From Chlorella sorokiniana (taxonomy: Eukaryota; Chlorophyta; Trebouxiophyceae; Chlorellales; Chlorellaceae), in NCBI GenBank assembly GCA_025917655.1, contig CP084615.1, positions 124,001 through 188,000 of the forward strand: a DNA stretch of 64,000 nt, given 5' to 3'. The notes under the pieces were generated by a model. That model ran no database searches, was not told where the DNA came from, and saw nothing but the letters and a program-made list of their open reading frames with translations. Shown here in pieces: positions 44,001 to 64,000 of this stretch (within the stretch, counting starts at the first letter, position 1; every line of letters begins with the position of its first letter). Both the position numbers and the translations under genes were made by a program.

Positions 44001-46538
44001 CAGCAGCGCCGGGCTGCGGCCGGGCTGGATGAAGGTTCTTGGCCGAGGTTTTCGCTGGCGCCCGGGCAGCTCACCTCTACGTGCGGTCCCAGCGGCAGCC
44101 GCGAACCGTCTGCGTTGCAGCTGAACCCGGCCTTGGGCAGCACCATGCCGCAGCTGGCGCCCCCCGCTGGCGTGCTGCCGCCAGCTGGGCTCTGTTGCGC
44201 TCCCAGTCGACAGCTGGCGGCCGTTGGCAGTGAAATGGGCGCGCTCCGCACTCACCCTGGGCCGCGGTTCCCCCTGCTGCTGCCGAGGCTGCTCCTGCGG
44301 CTGCTGCTGGCAGGCGAAGCAGCCACCGGCGCTGTCCGCTGGGTGCGCAGCATGCGTCTGCTCGCCGTTGGGCTGCGTGATTGCGGCCACAGGCACGCCG
44401 GTTGCCTGGCGGGAGGCCTCCTCTGGCAGCGCCCGGGCGCGGCTTCGTAGCGATTTGCAGCGCGCCCAGCGTGCACAGCGGGGGCGCCGCCTTCCAGCGC
44501 CCCGCCTGCGCCGCGCGGTTCTTGGCCGCCTGCGCCTCCCCACCTCGTCCCACAGCCTGCAGCAGCAGGGGACGCATTTCGCCGCAGTCGGGTCGCGAAG
44601 GCGTGCGCAGCTGCAAACGGGGCGCCAGCGCCCGCCGCCCTGCCGACAGAGCGGCAGCGGTTGATAAAAGCGGTGCGGCAGCAGCACAGAGGGCTCACCG
44701 CGGGTAGTGCTCCATGATGTTGCGCATGCCCAGGTCCGCGTGATGAAAGCCCAGCTTGCGCTGGGCGCGGTCCAGGGCGGAAAATACCTGGGAAAAGCGT
44801 GGGGGTTGGAGGAGATCAAGGGTGAGCGGTTGGTCTTATCACCGGCGCCGGAAGCGGTGGCCCTCCTCTTCCGCCCTCCCCACCCTTCCCACCTGGAACA
44901 GCATCTCCCGCACGTAGTGGATGTTGTGGAACTCGGGGGTGTCGATGCGCTTGTACACCTCCCAGCCTGCGGGCGGGGGGGCGGGTGTGGTGGCGGGTGT
45001 GGGGGTTGGGGAGGGTTGGGGGCGGGTGGCTGGCTTTCAGCCAGCTGCTCCTGCTGCCAGCCTCGCACGCTGATTTGCCTCGGCCACATCACAGCAGGGC
45101 TGTGAAGTGCTGCATGCCGCAGCCCGCGCGCAGCCTGCGCTCTATACGCACACTCACAAGCGCGCGCATATCGCCCCCACCCAGCCAGCAGCCCACCCAC
45201 CGTTGATTTTCTCCATCACCATGCCACTGAAGGCAGCCCTGCTGCCGCCGCCCTCCTCGCCTTCGTCGCCGCGCACCAGGCAGTCGCACACGCGCATGAA
45301 GCCAGGCAGCTGCCCGCTGGGCTCCTGCAGGGCAGCCCGCAGCTGAGGGGAGGGACGCACAGACAGGGAATGTTCCATCGATGGCTTGACGCTGGGGAGA
45401 ATCAGGTGGGCGTCGGCGAGGGCTCAGAGATCAAGGAGAGCAGGTGGGGGCAGGACGAGGTAAACCATGCCGGGAGCGGAAAGTTCGCCGGGCGCCGCGG
45501 CACGCGGGCTGGGCGGCAGTGCTGCTGGCGGTGGCGGCCGCCAGCAGCACTGAGGGTGCCGGGCGCTGCAGCTTGCCTGCGTGCCAATCTCCCACTCCCT
45601 CTCCATCCCGATCCAGATGACGGGGTTGTTCAGCAGCTTGTGGCCCAGATCTTCAGGTCGGGAATGCAGCGGGGCGGGGTGGATAGGGGTGGGTGGGTGG
45701 GACGTGCGCGATGACCAAGAGCTCGCCCAAGAATGGTGGCGGCGCAGTGCTGGCAGGGTGGAAAACTGGGTGCAGGGCAGAACAGCGATGCCTGAAGCAA
45801 CGCCAGCTGCCTTTCCTCCCCTTCCAGACCCGCGCAGCAGCTGCAGCGGCCTGCAGTGACACGCGACGGTGCAGGGAAAGGGGACCGCCCACAGCGACGA
45901 CAACGCAGTGCCTCCGGCACCGCAGCGCCGCCCCCTGCACCCACCTGTGTGGCTGATCTTGAGCACCTTGCCGGTGGGGCGTCCATCATTGTAAGCCAGC
46001 TCAAACACCTTGGCCTGCGGGAAAACACAAACGACTGATGCGGGAGGGTGCAGGGTGTAGGTTGAGGGCAAAGCTGCCGCAGCGCACCCTGCTCGGCAGG
46101 CTGGCGGCAGCAGGGCTACCATCCCGCCTTGACGATTTGCGCGCTGCATTGTTGAGCTCGCTCTCACGCCTGCGCCCACCTGTACGCCAGCTCCCAGCAG
46201 CCGCCCCAGCTTGACGCCGCCCCACAGCGGCCCGCCCTCCCTCACTTCATACTGCCGTGGCAGCAGTATGGCGCATGTTGCGAGAGGGTCAGAGTCCTGT
46301 AAGTCGGCGAGGTTGCCGCTGGCGCTGCGCTGTGAGGTGGGGGTGCCTGCAGGCGCGGAACAGTGACCCAGGTGAGCCGACAGCCGCAGCGATGCAGCGG
46401 ATGCGGAAGCTGCCCGGCGGGCGGCGGGAGAAGAATGGCTGGCGGCCTTGGCAGCGCTGCCGGGGCCCTCGGCGCCTCACCCGGGAGATCGTCGTAACTG
46501 GGCTCTGTCGGCCCAGCACCGATATCGGCGCCCGACAT
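41022..46538 (-). CDS. atypical protein-kinase-like protein, paralog C
   Basis: Exon 1 (46538 to ~46481) is MSGADIGAGPTEPSYDDLPG; exon 2 (~46371-46192) has SASGNLADLQDSDPLATCAI, LLPRQYEVREGGPLWGG and LGRLLGAGVQ. Then AKVFELAYNDGRPTGKVLKI, LGHKLLNNPVIWIGMEREW, PGFMRVCDCLVRGDEGEE, WEVYKRIDTPEFHNIHYV, FHHADLGMRNIMEHYP (~44790-44700), CNADGSRLPLGPHVE, KIIDFGVAVFDQLL (~43865-43795), MQRLSEVFAARHITFGS, PPVKQSPIEKMYR, FWQRKGDVFHLLLNMALVLD, VWPKEDERDVQLFISLVHH, and FNSGLLAGEALCAPFF to the stop at 41022. Unlike A and B it has a long Gln/Ala/Pro-rich insert between the catalytic-loop exon and the CNADGSRLPLGP exon (~44690-44130). All three kinase signature residues are present. Confidence 0.75.
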
Positions 46539-47057
46539 GCAGGCGCGCTGCCCAGTCTCTATATCTGCGACGGCCGGGCTGAACAATGTTCTGGCAGCAC
46601 ATGCGCTGTCTCGATACCAAGGGAAACCCACTGCAGGTGCCCTGAAATGACGTTGTGTATATCGTGCTGGCTGAGCTGGCGCTCCGAAAACCTTGCCGGT
46701 TTCATCGTTCGTCGCTGTGAGGTACACGCTCTTCACGCAATCGAACCTTGGAGCGTGGAGGCAGTCGGGTGCCCACTCTTCTCCGACCATGTCACTATGG
46801 GGGTGAGCTTGGCGGCCTGGTCGGGGCTACGAGGCACCCAGGACACTCTGCAACGTTTTAGAAAGACCTCGAAACGCGCTGGGCAGCCACAGAAGCGCGG
46901 GCATGGGCGAAAGCGGCGGCGGCCCCGAACTGCTGCGGCTGTCTGCCACTGGGCCCGGCCTGCTTGAACCCCTCCCCGCGCCATCCTGCTCTGCCGGTGC
47001 AGGCGAGCCCGTGGCCCGCATGAGGTGCCAGCAGACAGTCCCGACCTCGCGTACGTG
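46539..47057. other. divergent intergenic region
   Basis: About 500 bases between the starts of kinase C (minus) and the TMEM14-like gene (plus). No conserved exon is seen; it probably carries both promoters. Confidence 0.4.
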
Positions 47058-48163
47058 ATGAGCTTCGTGACAAGCATTGGCGGCCTGTCTGGTGCGCCGG
47101 CGGCGCAACCGCCGGCTATGGAGTGCTTCAGCCGGGCACGGGTGCAGGTGCTGCCCAGCCACCAAGCCTCTCGTCCTGTCAAAGCAACCCCTAACATGAT
47201 TGCCTGCCTGCAGCTTATTGGACGCGGCGGAGCAGCTTGGGCCTGGCGGCGGGGCTTGGCGTGGGCGCCACCTTTGCACTGGGCGGCTGGTGGATCCAGG
47301 CGGGTGCCATCGTATGAGCGTATCTGTTTGTGAAGGGGGAAAGCGGTGGTGTGTGTGGGGGCTGGGTCTGGGTGGGTGGGTGGGCGGGTGGAGGTGGAGG
47401 ATTACTGGAGGCTTGCCTGCAAGTGCATTCCTCCAAGCACCCGCAACCTTGTGATTCGCAACAAAGCATGAACCTCCTGTGCCTGACCTCCTGCCCATGC
47501 ATAGACCAGCAGCCCTGACAAGCACGAGATGGCTCACCAGCTCTGCCTCATCGCCTCTGTGCTGTTTGGCGGCGCCATGGGCTACCGAGCGGGGTCAAAC
47601 CCTTATGTGAGAGCCCGTCGGACTGCTGCTGGGTGACAGGTGGCGGTGGTGTGTGTGCGTGTGTGTATGTGGCAGGAGGTGCAGGAAAACGCAGGGATGA
47701 GGGCTTCAATTTAGAATGTGTGCTTTGCAGCTTGACCGCACAGACGCAGGAGAGCCCCCGCCAAGCTAGCGTGCGAGCGGTCGGAGCAAAGCCACGCTGC
47801 CTTGTGTGCGATTTGTGGGTCCACGCGTGTGTGCTGCCATGCCCCCACCCGGCAGGTGGGCCCCGGCGGCAGCATGCTGGCGCGCTGGGCGGCGTGAGCT
47901 CAGCCTACCACTGCAAGAAGATGTTTGAGTGGCGCGCGTACGAGCAGAGCCGGGTGCATGCGGCCGAGCGCCTCCTGAGGGATTACCAGCGCAAGCACCC
48001 AGATGACCAGGCGGTGCCAGCCCTGCCGCTAGGCACGGACCCCCGCGGGCGCAGCGGCGGTCCACCGGATGGCGGCCGCGGCCATGGGCCGCCACGCCAT
48101 CCCGGTGCGCCGCCGCCGCATCACTTGGACCGCCGCTCGCCGGTGCCGCCGGGCGGCTTCTGA
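47058..48163 (+). CDS. TMEM14/FAX-like small membrane protein
   Basis: Exon 1 starts at an ATG at 47058 (MSFVTSIGGLSGAPAA). A second exon reads YWTRRSSLGLAAGLGVGATF then ALGGWWIQ; a third reads DKHEMAHQLCLIASVLFGGA then MGYRAGSNPY; the last reads VGPGGSML and, after a one-base frame change near 47880, GVSSAYHCKKMFEWRAYE, followed by a Pro/Gly-rich tail to 48163. The SLxAGLxxGA, S...GxMGxR and P.G......SxxxxxxyhxxK pattern resembles TMEM14 proteins, which in plants include the FAX fatty-acid exporters. The phase between exons 1 and 2 does not fit well, so the N-terminus is doubtful. Likely an organelle membrane protein; the family call is an inference. Confidence 0.45.
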
Positions 48164-48702
48164 GTATGGAAATTTATGCACAGCTGTTCCCAAACCTTGA
48201 TCTGGAGCCAAAGTCTTGCACATAAGCCGCAGCAGTGAGGCCTGCACGAAAAGTCGCAACAGGTGCAGATGGTCAGCAGGACAACAGCAGGTAGAGCGGC
48301 GGCTGCAGAAAGTAGGCAGGCGAATGCTGCTATGATTGATTTGTTCTATATATTGGCAACTCTTGAACAATTGACGGGTGCCGACAACCTGAGCGACACA
48401 GAACTAGACAGGACCTCCGTTCGTGGGAAGGCTTGTGAGGTATTTGTTTCCTTAATGCGTTCTTACTGGTCTTCAATTCATGAAAGGCGCGCTGGAATAC
48501 ATATCAAGCCTTGCGGACCACTTTTTCAGTTGGCAGCGTCCAGCCAGAGGCACGTGAACCCCTCTCTCATGCAGAATGGGTCTTCGTGACCATTAAGAAA
48601 GATTTAGCTTGCCATCATCGCAACAGAGCTGGCGCGCCGACTGCCGCTGTGCAGGCTCCGCCTGCCTCGCGTGGTGCCGCCGCAGCCGGCGGCGCGGGTG
48701 CC
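48164..48702. other. intergenic region
   Basis: Between the TMEM14-like gene and the fluoride exporter. Locally AT-richer near 48320-48530. No gene is recognised. Confidence 0.4.
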
Positions 48703-51700
48703 ATGCTGCGCAAGCACGAGAGCTCGGCGCTGCGGCTGGCAGTGACGCTGATCCATCTGGCGCTGTGGGCTCAGCTGGGCGTCGTCACCCGCGCTTTCCT
48801 CGGCGAGTTCTTCCTGCTGGGCTGCGACGGCGGCTGGGGCCCCTGCCTGCAAGGTGTGCGGCTGCTCAGCCTCAACAGCATGTGCGTGTTCGGGCGGCTC
48901 AAAACAGAAGGAGGTATTGGCAGATTTCCTGCACCGAAGGCTCCCCAGCGCGGCCCTGGTGGCGCCCGCCCAACAGCGCTGCCAGCAGCGCTGCCCCGCC
49001 TCGCCCCCCTCCCGCCTGGTCGCCAGCGCCGGCAGCCAGCAGGCGGCCGCTCGCGTGGCTGCTGTACTGCCTGTACCGCTCTGTACTGCAGGCAGCCTGT
49101 ACTTCAAGGACCTCCCCGCCAACATGCTCGGCTCCTTTATCATCGGCCTCTTTGCCGCCTCCTCCACCGTCGGCCTGTCAGTTGACAAGCCTCTGGCCCT
49201 GCTGCCCAAGGGGCACCCCTGGCAGAGCAACTTTGAGCTGCAGATAGGTGCGGCGTCGGGCCGCGGTGCGTGAGCCTGCCTGGCCCAGCCCTCTGGCCGC
49301 GATCGCAGGGCAGCATGCCAGCCTCGCTGCGCGCTCAGCCAGCGCGGTGAGCGCCCTCCCGTGTCCCCCGCCTCCCACGGTTGTTTGTTCTTTCGGGGTG
49401 CCGGTACCGCAGGAATCAGGACCGGGTACTGTGGCTCCCTCACAACCTTTGCCTCGTGGTTCCTGGAGCTGATGGTGCCCGCCATACAGCAGAACCTGGT
49501 GGGTGGCGCTGTGCAGCGGTGGCGCCAGCGCCCAGACGGCCGCCACGTGGCAGCCAGGCCGCCAGCCTCCCTCCAAGAACGCAGTGCCCATCCCGTCTGG
49601 CACGCCGTGTTTGCCGGCGTGGTGGCGCCACCAGCACAAACTCTTTCAGTTGTGCAGTTTTTAAGCCCCTCTCGCCGTCGCGGCTCCACAGCTCAAGCAT
49701 GCCTACCCCCCCACCCCCACCCCCCTTCCCCATCTTTTCTTTGCGCATGATGCACAGTGGGTGGAGGCGGCCGCAGGCCTGCTCGTGGGGCTGGTTGCCG
49801 CAGTCGGCAGCTACTCTGCCGGCCTGCACGCCGCGCTGGCGGCAGACAGGTGGGCGCAACGCCGCAGGGCTGCTGCATCGGTGGCTTGGCAGCGGCGCCC
49901 GGGGCCAGGCCTGCTCCTGCTTGCCCTGCGTTGGCACGCAGGCATGCTGCACGTAGAGGGGTGGCTGCCCTTGCGGTGAGGCGTCGGAAATCGTTCAGCG
50001 CCGCTGCATGATGCTTGCCCGTGCTGCGCAGGTGGCTGGTGGGGAGAAGGATGTGCTGCAGCAGCTGGAACGGTACCGCTCGTCCCAGATACTGCGGCTG
50101 GAGGGGCGGCAGGCGGACATCGAGGAGTCGCCAGCGGAGCGGTTGCTGGTGCAGGTGGGAAGCTGCCCTGAAGTTGCCCTGGACCATCTGCCATGGCCTG
50201 CCCGACACCCGCTCAGCCTGCCTGGCGGTCGCAGTGCGCGGCCGCGGCGGCAGCAACGCCTGCGGTGGCCCTGCAGCAGCAGGCTGCCCGGCCGCCCGGC
50301 TGCCCGGCCGCAGCTCTGCCATTATAGCTCAAAGAGGTTGATGGTTGCGCCTCTCTGGTTGCTCTTCACCCCCGCATTCCTTGCATTATTTTCGTTTTGT
50401 TGGCCCTCAGGCGGAACCCGACCTCCCCAGAGTGGTGGCCCACCCTCCATCGATCTCCCTGAGCGAGGTTGGAGAGCTCGACGGCACAGCTTCCGCCGAA
50501 GCCGGCCACGGCAGCAGCGGGGACGCCGCGGCGGCCGGCGGCGCAGCAGGCCCCACCGCGCTGCAGGGCTCGCACGAGCAGCAGCTGCAGCCGCACCGAC
50601 GGCGGCAGCAGCCAGGGGAGCGGCAGTCACAAAAGGAGCGGGGTGGCGGCGTGATGGCGGCGGCGGCGCCGCCCCGCCAGACCGCGCGCTCAGTATCCGC
50701 GGCTTTGGGGCCAGCCTGCGGGGGTACCGCACAGACGCAGCGGCCCTGGCCCTGCTGCTGTGCTGCACCGCGGCGGCGGCGGCGGGCGTGGGGCTGGAAA
50801 CACGGCACACCTGGCTGAGAACCATCTGGGCCGCCGTGCTGCTGGGCCCCGCCGGGTGAGCCCCGCTGCATCGCCTGGCTGACTCTCCGCCCCTGATGCC
50901 GGCCAGCACAGGCCCTGCCCCTGCCCCGCCAACCCCTCCCCTCAAACACACACACATGTACAAACGTGCCGTCAGCGAGCTGCTGCTGGCCTCCCGTTTA
51001 TGCCCACGTGCGGCTGCCGCTGCCTGCAGGTGTGTACTGCGGTGGTACCTCAGCCGGTACAACTACAAGCTCCGCGGCAGCTGGGACTGGTTTCCGGCTG
51101 GCACTTACGCCGCCAACATGCTCGGCGTCGCCATCGACTTTTCGCTCCAGGTGCGGCGTTTCTGTGGGGTGTGAGGGTCAACGGGGTGTGCTGCAGGCTG
51201 GCTGACTGCTGGCGCGTGCTTCTGTCTCTTTTGCTGGCTTTGTGTAACCACAAATGTGTGCCGCCCAAGCTTTTCAGCATGTCTGCTTGCGGCACGGCAA
51301 GTGCGCGGGCGCCTGAAGCAGCGTTTCTTCCGCAATCTGCCACGCGCGTCCCCCCCCAACACCACATAACCCCCCACACACACACACACCATCCCCATCC
51401 CACATACACACCCCCTGCCGCCCGAGCAGTGCGTGCTGCAGCGGCGCGGCAGCGCCGTGGGCTATTGGGGGACCCTGGCGATTCAGGCGGTGGAGACGGG
51501 CTTCTGCGGCTGCCTCACCACCGTCTCCACGTTTGTGGCTGAGGTGCGCGCCCGGTGTGACCGGCTGCCCTGCGGCAGCTACAGGGGGGCTGCCAAGCGC
51601 CGTGACGGTGCTGCCGCACGTGCCGACACATACGCTGCCGTGCGCTGCTGAGTGCGGCCGTAGGCAGTGGTGTATGCACACACCCGGTGCACCATCTTCC

Positions 51701-51888
51701 TTCCACCCTCTGCCGCCGCCGTTGCCACCTCCTCACACCGGCGCGTGCCCGCTGCTGCCGCCGCAGTTGGTCAAGTTTGCCGAGGCGGTACCGGAGAACT
51801 ACCGTGCGTACCTCTACGCCGGCATGTCGCTGGGGGCGGCGTGCTGGCGGCGCTGGTCCTCTTCGGCTGGAGCGTGTGGGCCTATTAG
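48703..51888 (+). CDS. FEX: fluoride export channel, two-domain eukaryotic FEX type
   Basis: A FLUC/CrcB-family fluoride exporter with the two homologous halves on one chain, as in fungal and plant FEX, exporting F- across the plasma membrane. First half: MLRKHESSALRLAVTLIHLA (exon from 48703), LYFKDLPANMLGSFIIGLF, then RTGYCGSLTTFASWFLELM (signature), then WVEAAAGLLVGLVAAVGSYS. A cytosolic linker follows (EKDVLQQLERYRSSQILRL and a long Ala/Gln-rich insert). Second half: LSIRGFGASLRGYRTDAAAL, LRWYLSRYNYKLRGSWDWF, AGTYAANMLGVAIDFSLQ, VETGFCGCLTTVSTFVAEV (second signature), FAEAVPENYRAYLYAGMSLG, then VLAALVLFGWSVWAY and the stop at 51886. One-base breaks at the C run 50672-50675 and the G run 51832-51836 are each restored on paper by one more base. 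The start is the first in-frame ATG. Confidence 0.9.
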
Positions 51889-52443
51889 AGCCGCCAGAGC
51901 AGGTTCTTGGCACTGGTGCAGCGAGCTGAGCAGCGGCATGGAAATGTGGAGTGCAGGAGGCCAGAGCCGGGGCATCTTTTAATGCGACGCTCGGCCGCCG
52001 CCATGGGGCTGGTTGCCTGCCACCCGCCTCCACCCTGCCCTCTCGCCCCCATGTGCTGGTGCTAGCAGTCAACGACCCGCCCACTCTCCCTCTTCCTTCC
52101 TCTTCCCCTGCGCCTCTGCCGATTGAGGGTGGATGCCTGCCCTGTGCCCGCTGAGAAGGATTGCACGGTGTAGAAGGCTGCTGTACACAAACATGCGAGT
52201 GAGAATGGCGGCCGCAAATGGAACAAGGGCGAGTGCAGGCCAGGAGGCAGCAGCCGATGCTCGTTGCTGCAGCCAGACCTTGCCTGGCGTGGCGCCGGCC
52301 GCCACGCCTCCCAGCCCTCTAGCGCCGGCACGTGGCTGCCTGCCAACCGGAAGCCGTGACGGCGCGGAAGGGCTGTGCCGCCAGCAGCCTCGCGTCTAGC
52401 TCTGCCTGCAACTACCAGTCGTGGCATCTCTCACTGGTTGCTC
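51889..52443. other. convergent intergenic region
   Basis: The 3' ends of the fluoride exporter and the CHD gene face each other across about 550 bases. No gene is seen. Confidence 0.5.
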
Positions 52444-63605
<11,162 letters not shown>

Positions 63606-64000
63606 TTTAAATCATCTGCATTTGTACAAACATGATCAAGTCTCGACGCCGTTGAACGCCGCAGGAGGCAATTGCGCTGCTCCCAACCGTGCCTAGGCAG
63701 CCGTGTGCCTGACAAATTTCCGTTCGTCACGCAGAGTTCAAAGCATCTAGCCTGATAGGCAGCCTTCAGACCGGCTCCTGGGCAAGCCACACCGGCGCCC
63801 CTGCATGAGGCTCATGCAGCGTCCCAAGCTCGGCCAAAACTCAAGCTCTTGGCTGGCTGGCAGCCTCGTCCGACCCACCCTGCGAGCCTAGAACATCATT
63901 GGGAGATGAATAATCGGCTGATTTGCAGAGCAGGTGTGTTGGTCACGTGCGACAAGTGCCGTGGAACACCGCTTGTGCGGCGCACTGGTGTATGGGCGCA
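63606..64000. other. upstream region of CHD gene
   Basis: The 5' flank of the CHD gene to the window end. It is less GC-rich than the coding DNA and presumably contains the promoter. No other gene, repeat or RNA is recognised. Confidence 0.4.

Overview
The window looks like nuclear DNA of a green alga, most likely a Trebouxiophyceae/Chlorella-type chlorophyte. The DNA is very GC-rich and genes are cut into many short exons by roughly 100-400 nt introns, almost all GT-AG and at least two GC-AG. Proteins are rich in Ala, Gly and Gln runs. The gene set is eukaryotic and plant-like: a B3 domain, a PICKLE-type CHD remodeler, a NEDD8 E1, and a two-domain FEX fluoride exporter. 5S rRNA and tRNA genes carry Pol III signals. 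Genus-level assignment is an inference.

Layout. (1) 1-11 kb: 3' part of a purple acid phosphatase (+); a PTRHD1-like peptidyl-tRNA hydrolase (+) with a GC-AG intron; a small four-helix membrane protein (-); a YccU-like CoA-binding protein (-) with a second GC-AG intron; and, divergent from it, a TPR-like, possibly organellar protein (+). (2) 11-21 kb: a short Ala-rich protein with an acidic tail (+), a B3-domain protein that also carries a C-terminal chromodomain (-), and UBA3 (-). (3) 21.4-24.9 kb: a ~0.95-kb inverted duplication, each arm holding one 5S rRNA gene and a copy of the last exon of the neighbouring kinase gene; a tRNA-Val gene and a (GACTT)n tract lie between the arms. (4) 24.8-46.5 kb: three paralogous atypical protein-kinase-like genes (all -), here called A, B and C, separated by an ankyrin-repeat gene (+) and a gene with an NNRWMRGKL motif (-). 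(5) 47-52 kb: a TMEM14-like small membrane protein and a FEX/FLUC fluoride exporter (both +). (6) 52.4-63.6 kb: an ~11-kb CHD3/PICKLE-type chromatin remodeler (-).

Themes. Two chromatin/transcription genes with chromodomains (B3-chromo and CHD) and a kinase-like family arranged as a dispersed tandem array are the most interesting content. Nearly every conserved gene has at least one one-base reading-frame break at a short C or G run, usually as if one base were missing. Paralog comparison and two one-base differences between the inverted arms point the same way. I read this mainly as homopolymer error in the assembly rather than gene death, but it affects every gene model here. Exon boundaries were read by eye from splice consensus and frame continuity and should be treated as approximate.
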